Below are positions 16,419 through 23,396 of a stretch of DNA of 64,000 bases, piece after piece. Position 1 is the first letter of the stretch, and every line of letters begins with the position of its first letter. Source of the DNA: Clostridia bacterium (GTDB lineage: Bacteria > Bacillota > Clostridia > Christensenellales > Aristaeellaceae). The DNA lies in NCBI GenBank assembly GCA_017397895.1, contig JAFQHP010000046.1:23930-87929 (forward strand). The letters are read 5' to 3'. The position numbers and the translations under genes are program-made. A model generated the notes under the pieces. It searched no databases. It saw only the letters and a list, made by a program, of their open reading frames with translations, and was not told the DNA's origin.

Positions 16419-16697
16419 ATGGAAAAAAGACTGCAGCGCATCCGGCGCATGGAAGAAAAAATGGAAAAGGCCCTGTCCCTGCTCCATGAAGCGGAAGAAA
16501 AGGGCTGTCCCTCCCCTGCATTGCAGGCTGTCATGGAGGAACTGGACGCCTACTACACCTCTCCCCTATGGATGGAGGATTTTCAAGCAGATGAGCAGGG
16601 CCTTCTGCCCCGGGATATGAAGCGGGGCATATTGTCCCAGGACGGGCTGTGGAACCTGCTTTCAGATTATACCGCCCTGACCCGCAATAACGGATAG
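16419..16697 (+). CDS. DUF4298-family protein
   Basis: A 92-residue cytoplasmic protein resembling DUF4298: an N-terminal coiled-coil-like helix (RIRRMEEKMEKALSLLHEAE), then AYYTSPLWMEDFQADEQG and LPRDMKRGILSQDGLWNLL, the family's conserved C-terminal block. It starts 3 bases after the stop of the binding protein with no strong ribosome binding site of its own, so it is probably translated by coupling. The function is unknown; the link to the sugar importer is only positional. Confidence 0.7.
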   Translation: MEKRLQRIRRMEEKMEKALSLLHEAEEKGCPSPALQAVMEELDAYYTSPLWMEDFQADEQGLLPRDMKRGILSQDGLWNLLSDYTALTRNNG

Positions 16698-16756
16698 CCT
16701 ATGGCCGCCGTCTCACCGATTGTGACCTCCGAATGAAAAGAACTTCTCTGGGATGT

Positions 16757-17006
16757 ATGAAGGGGCCGTAGCCCCTTCATGTGAAATCCGCAGGGGTGGC
16801 TTTGTCACCCCGAGGAGCGCCCATGGCGCTTCCTATATTAATTTACGGCCGTAAAAATAGGGTTTTCAGCCTCTTTTCAAGGGCTGAAAACCCATTTTTA
16901 CAGTAAATGTGATGTTCCGATAGAAAAATAGCTCTCGCTGTTTTTCTATCGCAGGTTGCCAAAAATACTTTTTTGACAACCTAAGGCCGCTGTTTACAGC
17001 GGCCTT
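16757..17006. repeat. Cluster of eight stem-loops between DUF4298 and the CorC-type gene
   Basis: Within 250 bases, in order: 16757-16766/16771-16780 (perfect 10 bp), 16793-16798/16806-16811, 16816-16821/16825-16830, the palindrome TTACGGCCGTAA 16843-16854, 16851-16871/16882-16901 (20 bp with one bulge), 16918-16932/16937-16951 (15 bp), 16953-16965/16969-16982, and 16983-16992/16997-17006 (perfect 10 bp). No convincing open frame covers the region. It could be a structured RNA 3' end of the sugar-transport transcript, or an accumulation of palindromic elements. Confidence 0.7.
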
Positions 17007-17010
17007 TTCT
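16983..17010 (+). terminator. Terminator closing the hairpin cluster
   Basis: AAGGCCGCTG (16983-16992) pairs with CAGCGGCCTT (16997-17006) and is followed by TTCT, which overlaps the next -35 box. It separates the sugar-transport transcript from the CorC-type gene. Confidence 0.75.
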
Positions 17011-17038
17011 TGACATTCCCTGCCCCATTCGCTATAAT
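17010..17038 (+). promoter_or_regulatory. Perfect consensus promoter before the CorC-type leader
   Basis: TTGACA (17010-17015), exactly 17 bp, TATAAT (17033-17038). Transcription should start near 17045, about 175 bases before the coding start. Confidence 0.85.
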
Positions 17039-17075
17039 ATAGGCTAATGATACCAAAGGAGGAGCCTGAACCACC

Positions 17076-17147
17076 ATGGACGCTGACGGCGGTTGCCCGC
17101 AATCGTGTAGCATATACCGGTGCATTCCATATTTTTTTCGCTGCTGA
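17076..17147 (+). CDS. Possible 23-residue Cys-rich leader peptide
   Basis: A short frame in the leader encodes MDADGGCPQSCSIYRC and then six-seven more residues ending FFRC, with four cysteines, and stops three bases before the terminator stem. AAAGGAGG (17055-17062) lies 13 bases upstream, farther than usual. If translated, ribosome stalling could set the terminator; equally it may be chance. Confidence 0.2.
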   Translation: MDADGGCPQSCSIYRCIPYFFRC

Positions 17148-17149
17148 GG

Positions 17150-17187
17150 CACAACCTATGAATCATTTATCATAGGCTGTGTTTTTT
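17150..17187 (+). terminator. Intrinsic terminator inside the CorC-type leader
   Basis: Bases 17150-17161 pair with 17170-17181 (12 bp, one mismatch), followed by six Ts at 17182-17187. It lies 33 bases upstream of the start codon at 17220, in front of its gene rather than after one. Confidence 0.85.
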
Positions 17188-17219
17188 GTTGTTTCATTGC
17201 TTAAGAAAAGAGGATCATC

Positions 17220-18551
17220 ATGGGAAATTCCATCTGGGTTGTCATTCTGTTACAGATTGTGCTGATATTCTTGAACGCCATTTTTGCCTGCGCCGAAATT
17301 GCGGTGCTCTCCATCAACGAAACCAAACTGGAGCGCATGGCCGATCAGGGGGATAAGCGGGCCCGCCGCCTCTTCCGCCTCACCCGGGAGCCTGCCCGCT
17401 TCCTGGCCACCATCCAGGTAGCCATCACCCTGTCCGGGTTCCTGGGCAGCGCTTTCGCCGCCGATAATTTCTCCGAGCCTTTGGTGGACTGGGTGATGAG
17501 CCTGGGCGTTTCCCTGCCCCGGGCCACCATGGATACCATCGCCGTGGTGCTGATCACCCTGATTCTTTCCTACTTCACCCTGGTCTTTGGCGAACTGGTG
17601 CCCAAGCGCCTGGCCATGCAAAAGGCCGAAAAGCTGGGGCTGAGCATTTCCGGGCTGGTCAGCGTCATTTCCACCGCCTTCAAGCCCATTGTGTGGTTCC
17701 TTTCCTTCTCCACCAACCTGGTGCTGCGCCTGATGGGCATTGACCCCGAACAGACGGAAGAGCAGGTCAGTGAAGAGGAAATCCGCATGATGGTGGACGC
17801 CGGCAGCGAAAAGGGTGCCATTGACGAACAGGAAAAGGAATTCATCGAAAACGTGTTCGAATTTGACGATCTCACCGCCGGTGAAATTGCCACCCACCGC
17901 ACCGATGTGACCATCCTCTGGCTGGAGGACAGCATGGAAGAATGGGCTGACACCATCCATTCCAGCCGCCACACCCGCTACCCCGTCTGCGGCGAATCCG
18001 CCGACCATGTGGTGGGCACCCTCAACGCCAAGGATTATTTCCGCCTGGAGGACAAGAGCCGGGAAAGCGTCATGGCGCTGGTACATCAGCCCTATTTCGT
18101 GCCCCGCACCATCAAGGCGGACGTGCTCTTCCGCAACATGAAAAAAAGCCGCAGCGGCATGGCCATCGTGCTGGATGAATACGGCGGTATGGACGGCATC
18201 ATCACCCTCAACGACCTCATCGAGCAATTGGTGGGCGATCTGGGCGAAGAAACCGCCGAGGCCGAGGCCCGGGAACCCCACATCGAACAGCAGTCCGAAA
18301 ACGTGTGGACCCTCATCGGCAATGTGGAGCTTTACGATATCGAGCAGGCCCTGGACGTGGATATCGGCCTGGAGGGCGTGGATACCTTCACCGGCCTTGT
18401 GTTCAAGGAGCTGGGCATGGTGCCCCCGGACGGGGACCACAGCCTGGATATGGAGCTGAAAGGCCTGCAGGTGCACATCAGCCGCATTGAGGACCACCAG
18501 ATCATCCTGGCCACCGTCACCAAGCCCACCCCCGAACCGGAAAAGGAGTGA
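17220..18551 (+). CDS. Hemolysin-family CNNM/CorC-type membrane transporter
   Basis: A 443-residue protein with the order DUF21/CNNM membrane domain (about 1-195, several hydrophobic helices), a paired CBS domain (about 205-330) and the CorC_HlyC domain (about 345-430). The joining segment EEQVSEEEIRMMVDAGSEKG and GAIDEQEKEFI is highly typical of this family. Characterised relatives export or gate magnesium or cobalt; the older name hemolysin is historical. It is preceded by a consensus promoter and a terminator-bearing leader, so its expression is probably conditional. AAGAGGATC precedes the ATG. Confidence 0.93.
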   Translation: MGNSIWVVILLQIVLIFLNAIFACAEIAVLSINETKLERMADQGDKRARRLFRLTREPARFLATIQVAITLSGFLGSAFAADNFSEPLVDWVMSLGVSLPRATMDTIAVVLITLILSYFTLVFGELVPKRLAMQKAEKLGLSISGLVSVISTAFKPIVWFLSFSTNLVLRLMGIDPEQTEEQVSEEEIRMMVDAGSEKGAIDEQEKEFIENVFEFDDLTAGEIATHRTDVTILWLEDSMEEWADTIHSSRHTRYPVCGESADHVVGTLNAKDYFRLEDKSRESVMALVHQPYFVPRTIKADVLFRNMKKSRSGMAIVLDEYGGMDGIITLNDLIEQLVGDLGEETAEAEAREPHIEQQSENVWTLIGNVELYDIEQALDVDIGLEGVDTFTGLVFKELGMVPPDGDHSLDMELKGLQVHISRIEDHQIILATVTKPTPEPEKE

Positions 18552-18558
18552 ACCTGCC

Positions 18559-19245
18559 ATGCGGATCATTTTCGTTCGCCACGGCCACCCCAATTATGAA
18601 CTGGATTGCCTGACGGAGCTGGGCCACAAGCATGCCGCCGCAGCCGCAGAAAGGCTGAAGGACGAAGGCATCGAAAAAATCTTCTCCTCCACCTGCGGCC
18701 GTGCCTTTGAAACTGCCGGCTATACCGCCCGCGCCCTTTCTCTGGACGTGGAAAAGTGCGAATTCATGCGGGAAATCGGCTGGGGCACACTGGAGGGGGA
18801 AAAGCTGTACCGGGACGGCCACCCCTGGGATACCGCTGACAAAATGGTGCTGGAAAACGAAGCGCTGATGGAAGCGGATATATTTGCCCGGGAACCCTTC
18901 TGCCGCAATGATGCAAAAAATTATGTGGATATGATTGCCAGGGCATCCGACCAATGGATGGAAACACTGGGCTACAAAAGGGAAGGCAATTACTACCGCT
19001 GCCTGCAGCCCAGATACCATACCGTGGCCGCCTTTGGCCACGGCGGCGCATCCGCCGCCCAGTTCAGCCGGATGCTGAACCTGCCCTTCCTGTTTGTCTG
19101 CTGCGCCATGGGCATTGATTATACCGGCATCTGCATCTTGGATTTGCCTAACAGGCCGGGCCTGCTGGTCACCCCCCGGATTGAAGTATTCAACGACGCC
19201 CGCCATATCCGCGATCTGAGGATTCAGAATATTTTCGACCGCTGA
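18559..19245 (+). CDS. Histidine phosphatase family protein
   Basis: A 228-residue phosphoglycerate-mutase-like phosphatase. The catalytic RHG is at residues 7-9 in IIFVRHGHPN; the second half has the FGHGGA motif (second catalytic His) and an acid in MREIGWGTLEG. Substrates in this broad family range from phosphosugars to nucleotides and alpha-ribazole phosphate; none is indicated here. ATG 18559 follows AAGGAG (18543-18548), which overlaps the 3' end of the transporter gene, so the two are co-transcribed. A terminator follows. Confidence 0.88.
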   Translation: MRIIFVRHGHPNYELDCLTELGHKHAAAAAERLKDEGIEKIFSSTCGRAFETAGYTARALSLDVEKCEFMREIGWGTLEGEKLYRDGHPWDTADKMVLENEALMEADIFAREPFCRNDAKNYVDMIARASDQWMETLGYKREGNYYRCLQPRYHTVAAFGHGGASAAQFSRMLNLPFLFVCCAMGIDYTGICILDLPNRPGLLVTPRIEVFNDARHIRDLRIQNIFDR

Positions 19246-19251
19246 TCCCCT

Positions 19252-19284
19252 GCCCTTCGCTCTGATCGAGTGAAGGGCTTTTTT
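19252..19284 (+). terminator. Intrinsic terminator after the histidine phosphatase
   Basis: GCCCTTC-type stem 19252-19261 with 19269-19278, then TTTTTT. Confidence 0.88.
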
Positions 19285-19374
19285 AGAAAAAATTTTCCGT
19301 GGACAGTGCAAAAATGAAAGCTGGCGCACTTAATATCTGAAAAACAAATTTTTCCACATATAATTTAACAATAA

Positions 19375-19403
19375 TTGACATAAATGGAAATTTATTGTAA
19401 ATT
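19375..19403 (+). promoter_or_regulatory. Promoter of the LytTR gene with nested inverted repeats
   Basis: TTGACA (19375-19380), 17 bp, TAAATT (19398-19403) in a markedly AT-rich stretch. ACAATAA (19368-19374) is inverted as TTATTGT (19392-19398), and ATAAAT/ATTTAT is nested inside, a plausible operator spanning the -35. Confidence 0.55.
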
Positions 19404-19441
19404 ATAGGAAACACAATCCGAATTGAAAGGGGCGAGGCTTC

Positions 19442-20170
19442 ATGCAATTTGTGCTGATCGATGAAAACGAAGCGCATAATGAACAGCTCTCTGCCTGTTT
19501 GCATACCCTTTGCGAGAAAAGCGGCTTTGCCTTCAATATTGCCCTGGCAACCACCAACCCTGACGACGTGCGTGCCTTTGCCGAAAAATGCACCCAGCCC
19601 ACCGTCTATTTCATGGCCGTGCAGCTGGACGAAAATCAAACCACCCTGTCCCTTTCTTCTGCCATTCAGCAAAACGGCCAGGAAAGCTACATTGTCTATC
19701 TTTCCGCTCATACCCGGTATGCCCTGGATTGCCTGCATGCCCACGCCTTCGATTTCCTTCTGAAGCCATGGACGCAAGACCAGATTTACGAATGTCTCCA
19801 GGCCGTCATGCACGCCCATGCACGGCGCTGCCAGGCGGCCTCCCTGCAGGTAAATATGGGCAGCCAGACCATCATCCTCCCGCTGTCCGATATTCTTTAC
19901 TTCACCCGGGATAAAATGAACACCCGTATGTTCCTGGAGGACGGCTCCCTGCTGGAGTGGCGGGAAAGCTTTGATCATTTGCTGCCCCGCCTGATGCCAA
20001 GCTGCTTCTGCCTGTGCCACCGAAGCTTCATCGTGAACCTGCACAAAATCCGGGCAGTGAACTGGGAAGCCGATACCCTCACCCTTTCCGACGGTACCGT
20101 CGTTCCCATCTCCCGCCGCAGGCTGCCCGCCCTGAAAAGCGCTTTGCGGCAAATGGACGGCGCAATGTGA
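19442..20170 (+). CDS. LytTR response regulator with degenerate receiver domain
   Basis: A 242-residue AgrA-like regulator: receiver-like domain (1-120) and LytTR DNA-binding domain (about 135-240, with ILYFTRDKMNTRMFL, CHRSFIVNL and LSDGTVVPISRRR). The receiver keeps the acidic start (LIDENEAH) and the conserved Lys in FDFLLKPW. At the phosphoacceptor position, where relatives read YFLDIQL, it reads YFMAVQL: Ala59, codon GCC at 19616-19618. Ordinary phosphorylation there is impossible, so it is probably a pseudo-receiver. No histidine kinase gene is adjacent. A single-base sequencing error (GAC to GCC) remains possible. Confidence 0.85.
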   Translation: MQFVLIDENEAHNEQLSACLHTLCEKSGFAFNIALATTNPDDVRAFAEKCTQPTVYFMAVQLDENQTTLSLSSAIQQNGQESYIVYLSAHTRYALDCLHAHAFDFLLKPWTQDQIYECLQAVMHAHARRCQAASLQVNMGSQTIILPLSDILYFTRDKMNTRMFLEDGSLLEWRESFDHLLPRLMPSCFCLCHRSFIVNLHKIRAVNWEADTLTLSDGTVVPISRRRLPALKSALRQMDGAM

Positions 20171-20178
20171 AGCTTGAA

Positions 20179-20563
20179 CACGAAGCAGGCCAGGGAATCA
20201 TCCCTGGACCCAATCCGCGAAGTGGTAGTATGAATGGACAAGCTGTCTCCGCGTGAAGCTTGAGGTACGAAAAGCAACCACAGGCGTTATGAAAATACTG
20301 AAAAAACCGGGAGAGAAAGCAAGCTTTCTCCTCCGGTTTTTTCGTATTTTTCCCGGATGCCTTTGGCATCCGGCAGGCGGCGTGAACGCCGCCCCGCCCG
20401 TGGTTGCGGCCGTGCCGCAGCCAACCCGCAATGCTACAATCACCTTTGTACAAACGGGTATCTGCGTGTTTCCTGTAACAGCGGGAAATTGCTTGTGCTG
20501 TAAGCCAACCACTTCTCGCAGTTGGGTCCAGGGCACTGCCCTGGTGCAGGGGTGAAACCCCGC
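20179..20563. repeat. Mosaic inverted-repeat intergenic element, copy 2
   Basis: Same architecture as the element at 5432, shorter. It begins at ACACGAAGCAGG and lacks hairpin a, apparently by deletion between two GCAGG repeats. Hairpin b is CCAGGGA-ATCA-TCCCTGG; the left repeat is at 20208-20228; the terminator-like CCGGGAGAGAAAGC hairpin with T-run follows (about 20308-20345); then a GGCGGCGTGAACGCCGCC hairpin, one diverged GCAATGCTACAATC unit, the right repeat CCAACCACTTCTCGC (20505-20519), CCAGGGCACTGCCCTGG, and GGGGTGAAACCCC. It lacks the CCTCCGTCAG block. It again sits between convergent genes. Confidence 0.82.
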
Positions 20564-20577
20564 ATCGTCTTCCCACG

Positions 20578-21375
20578 TTACAGTTCCCGGTGTGCCTGGT
20601 CCACCAGGGCCTTGATGTACTCTTCCGACAGCATTTCGCCTTCCCCGGGCCGGATATCCGCCAGGAATTCAATATTCCCTGCCGGGCCCTTGATGGGCGA
20701 AAAGGTCATCTGCGCCACATGCCAGCCAAAGCTGGGGGCAAAAGCGCAAATTTCCTGCAGCACCCGCCGGTGGGTTTCCTTTTCCCGGACCACGCCGTTC
20801 TTGCCCACCTGGCCCTTGCCCGCCTCAAACTGCGGCTTCACCAGGGTAAGGAAACGCCCGTTTTCCCCCATAATCTCCGCTGCCACCGGCAGAATAAGCC
20901 GGATGGAGATGAAGGAAACGTCCATTACCGTCAGGTTCGGCCGGGCCGGAAACATATCCATGGTCAGCGTGCGGGCATTGGTGCGCTCCATCACGGTGAC
21001 CCGCTCATCATTGCGCAGCTTCCAGTCCAATTGGCCATAGCCCACGTCAATGGCATACACATGGCTGGCGCCGTGGCGCAGCAACACGTCGGTAAACCCG
21101 CCGGCCGCCGCACCGATATCCATGGCCACGCAGCCCGCCACATCCGCTTCAAAGGCCGTCATGGCCTTTTCCAGCTTGTGGCCGCCCCGGCTGGCAAAAT
21201 GCATATCCCCGGCACCGCGCAGGATGATATTGCTTTCCTCCGTCACCTGCTCGCTGGCCTTCAGTACCTTTTTTTCGCCGATGTACACCTGCCCGGCCAT
21301 AATCAGCGCCTGAGCCTTTTCCCGGCTGTCCGCCAGCCCCCGGTTCACCAGCGCCACATCAATTCTCTGCTTCAA
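20578..21375 (-). CDS. tlyA: TlyA-family rRNA 2'-O-methyltransferase
   Basis: A 265-residue protein with an N-terminal S4 RNA-binding domain (MKQRIDVALVNRGLADSREKA onward) and an FtsJ/RrmJ-type SAM methyltransferase domain; the SAM loop is DIGAAAGGFTDVLL and LVKPQFEAG carries the family Lys. TlyA proteins methylate ribose of cytidines in 16S and 23S rRNA, affecting capreomycin response in mycobacteria. The start codon is TTG (21375-21373), overlapping the dxs stop as TTGA, so it is translated by coupling. tlyA following dxs is a common Gram-positive order. Confidence 0.93.
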   Translation of the reverse strand: MKQRIDVALVNRGLADSREKAQALIMAGQVYIGEKKVLKASEQVTEESNIILRGAGDMHFASRGGHKLEKAMTAFEADVAGCVAMDIGAAAGGFTDVLLRHGASHVYAIDVGYGQLDWKLRNDERVTVMERTNARTLTMDMFPARPNLTVMDVSFISIRLILPVAAEIMGENGRFLTLVKPQFEAGKGQVGKNGVVREKETHRRVLQEICAFAPSFGWHVAQMTFSPIKGPAGNIEFLADIRPGEGEMLSEEYIKALVDQAHREL

Positions 21376-23198
21376 TTTTTCTGATCCTCCATGATCTTCC
21401 GTACCACGCCCCCCGCATCCAGGCCCAGACGCTCCAGCAGCACCGTGCGGTCCCCAAAGGGGATAAATTCATCCGGAATGCCCAGCTGCAGCCTTGGCTG
21501 GGGCCAATGGCGCTGCGTGCAAAGCTGTGCCACCCGGCTGCCAAAGCCGCCAATCAGCTGGCTTTCTTCCAGGGTATACAAAGGCCTTACGGAAAGGCGG
21601 GAAAGCGTTTCTTCGTCCAGCGGCGAAATGCAGCTTGCATTGATCACCGAAAGGGAAAGCCCTTCCTGCTGCGCAATCGCTGCCGCTTCCACAGCCGTCT
21701 GCACCATGGAAGAGAAGGTGATGATGGCGCCGTCTGCGCCTTCCTTCACCGTTTCCCATTTGCCCGGCACAAAGCCTTCATAAGCCGTTTCCGTTTCCCC
21801 TTCACTGCGGGGATACAAAATGGTCACAGGGCCCTCTTCCATGAACGCTGCATCCAGCATGTCCTTCATTTCCTGCACGCACCGGGGTGCCCATACCTTC
21901 AGCCCCGGCATGCTTTGCAGCATGGGCAGGGCAAACACCCCATGATGGGTGGGGCCGTCGTCCGCCCCCAGGCCTGCCCGGTCCATCAAAAACAGCACGG
22001 GCAGCTTTTGCAGGCACACGTCCATCAGCATCTGGTCAAAGCCCCGCTGCATGAAGGTTTCGTAAATGGCCACCACCGGCCGCATTCCGCCGGCAGCCAG
22101 CCCGGCAGCAAGGGTTACTGCGTGTTCCTCCGCAATGCCCACGTCATACAGCTGCTCCGGGTATTTCAGGCGGAAGGGCCTGAAGCCTGTGCTGTCTGTC
22201 ATGGCAGCAGTGACCACACAGATCTTTTCGTTTTTTTCGGCCAACGCCGTCACATATTCACCGGCAGCACAGCCAAAGGAAGCGGCTGCCTTCTTGCCAC
22301 TGGGGGTCACACCGTGGTAACGCTCCGGCATCTGCTCCGCATCCGCATTGCCCTTGCCCTTTTTCGTCACCACGTGCACCACCACCGGCTCCTGCATATT
22401 CTGCACCTGGCGGAACACCCGCTCCATTTCCATGATGTCATGGCCGTCAATGGGCCCGAAATAGCGGATGCCCAGGCTGGAGAAAAACCGGTCCCGCACA
22501 AACACATTGCGCACGCTGTTTTTCACCCGGCGGAACAGCCGGTACAGGCCCTTGCCCACCACAGGAATGTGAACCAGCCCTTCGCTGATCACCCTTTTCG
22601 TGCCCAGCCAGCCCCGGCTGACCCGCATATGGGTCAGATGCTGGGACAGGGCGCCCACGTTTTTGTCGATGGACATTTCATTATCGTTGAGGATGATGAT
22701 CAACGGGGTTTTCCGCTGGCCCACATCGTTCAGCGCTTCGTAGCACATGCCGCCCGTCATGGCGCCATCCCCCACCACGGCCACCACCCGATGCGTTTGC
22801 CCCTGCATATCCCGGGCACGGCACAAGCCCACCGCGGCGGAAATGGCAGTGGAGGCATGGCCGTCTGCAAAGGGATCATATTCACTTTCCAAACGGCTGG
22901 GGAAGCCGCAAAGGCCATCCGTCTGCCGAAGGGAGGAAAAAGCCTGCTGACGGCCGGTCAGCAATTTATGGGCATAGCACTGATGCCCCACATCAAACAG
23001 CAGCTTGTCTTCAGGGCAATCAAACACCCTGTGCAGCGCAATGGTCAATTCCACCACGCCCAGGTTACTGGCCAGGTGGCCGCCGTTTTGCTGCACAGTG
23101 TCTATGATGCGCTGCCGCATTTCCTGGGCCAGCGCCTGTAATTCCATTTCTCCGCAGCCCTTCAGCTGCTTTGGAGAGTGGATATCCGTCAGTTTCAT
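21372..23198 (-). CDS. dxs: 1-deoxy-D-xylulose-5-phosphate synthase
   Basis: A 608-residue thiamine-diphosphate enzyme that condenses pyruvate and glyceraldehyde 3-phosphate, the first step of the MEP isoprenoid pathway. The cofactor motif GDGAMTGGMCYEALND is intact, the substrate-binding DVGHQCYAHKLLTGR precedes it, and the transketolase-type pyrimidine and C-terminal domains follow (AEEHAVTLAAG, DRAGLGADDGPTHHG). ATG 23198 with AAGGA upstream is chosen over a longer frame at 23285 that lies upstream of the promoter. dxr, ispG and uppS, later steps in the same route, lie at 38-43 kb. Confidence 0.97.
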   Translation of the reverse strand: MKLTDIHSPKQLKGCGEMELQALAQEMRQRIIDTVQQNGGHLASNLGVVELTIALHRVFDCPEDKLLFDVGHQCYAHKLLTGRQQAFSSLRQTDGLCGFPSRLESEYDPFADGHASTAISAAVGLCRARDMQGQTHRVVAVVGDGAMTGGMCYEALNDVGQRKTPLIIILNDNEMSIDKNVGALSQHLTHMRVSRGWLGTKRVISEGLVHIPVVGKGLYRLFRRVKNSVRNVFVRDRFFSSLGIRYFGPIDGHDIMEMERVFRQVQNMQEPVVVHVVTKKGKGNADAEQMPERYHGVTPSGKKAAASFGCAAGEYVTALAEKNEKICVVTAAMTDSTGFRPFRLKYPEQLYDVGIAEEHAVTLAAGLAAGGMRPVVAIYETFMQRGFDQMLMDVCLQKLPVLFLMDRAGLGADDGPTHHGVFALPMLQSMPGLKVWAPRCVQEMKDMLDAAFMEEGPVTILYPRSEGETETAYEGFVPGKWETVKEGADGAIITFSSMVQTAVEAAAIAQQEGLSLSVINASCISPLDEETLSRLSVRPLYTLEESQLIGGFGSRVAQLCTQRHWPQPRLQLGIPDEFIPFGDRTVLLERLGLDAGGVVRKIMEDQKN

Positions 23199-23246
23199 GG
23201 CAAAAATTCCTTCATTTTCATTTTGCCGGACATTCGTCCAGTTTTG

Positions 23247-23275
23247 ATTATACCACAGCCCCCACCGTTTCGCAA
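23247..23275 (-). promoter_or_regulatory. Promoter of dxs-tlyA
   Basis: Minus strand TTGCGA (23270-23275), 17 bp, TATAAT (23247-23252) with TGG before the -10. About 50 bases upstream of the dxs ATG. Confidence 0.65.
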
Positions 23276-23396
23276 TGCAGGCCATAGCGGCCCCGGGAAA
23301 AATACTTTGTAAATAAACCGGCTTTCAGGCAGGAATTTTCCCCTGGGATTGCGAAAATAGAAAGTGAATGTTTATGTCTTTTCAGGAGGAAAAACA

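Larger units (their letters stand above)
17045..17190 (+). ncRNA. Structured leader RNA with terminator (candidate riboswitch or attenuator)
   Basis: From the predicted start near 17045 the leader runs to an intrinsic terminator at 17150-17187 (CACAACCTATGA with TCATAGGCTGTG, one mismatch, then six Ts) that lies before the ribosome binding site of the CorC-type gene. A strong promoter plus a terminator inside the leader implies control by premature termination. The body contains GGCT/AGCC near its 5' end and a GC-rich segment around 17070-17120. I looked for the signatures of manganese, magnesium, fluoride, purine, TPP, T-box and SRP RNAs and found none, so the ligand or mechanism is open. 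Confidence 0.55.

Noticed and set aside
17045..17190. Known RNA such as SRP RNA, T-box, yybP-ykoY, M-box or fluoride riboswitch
   Set aside because: The diagnostic conserved strings of these classes (for example the SRP GGAAGGAAGC loop region or the T-box TGG-pairing bulge) are not found by reading. A covariance search was not possible here.
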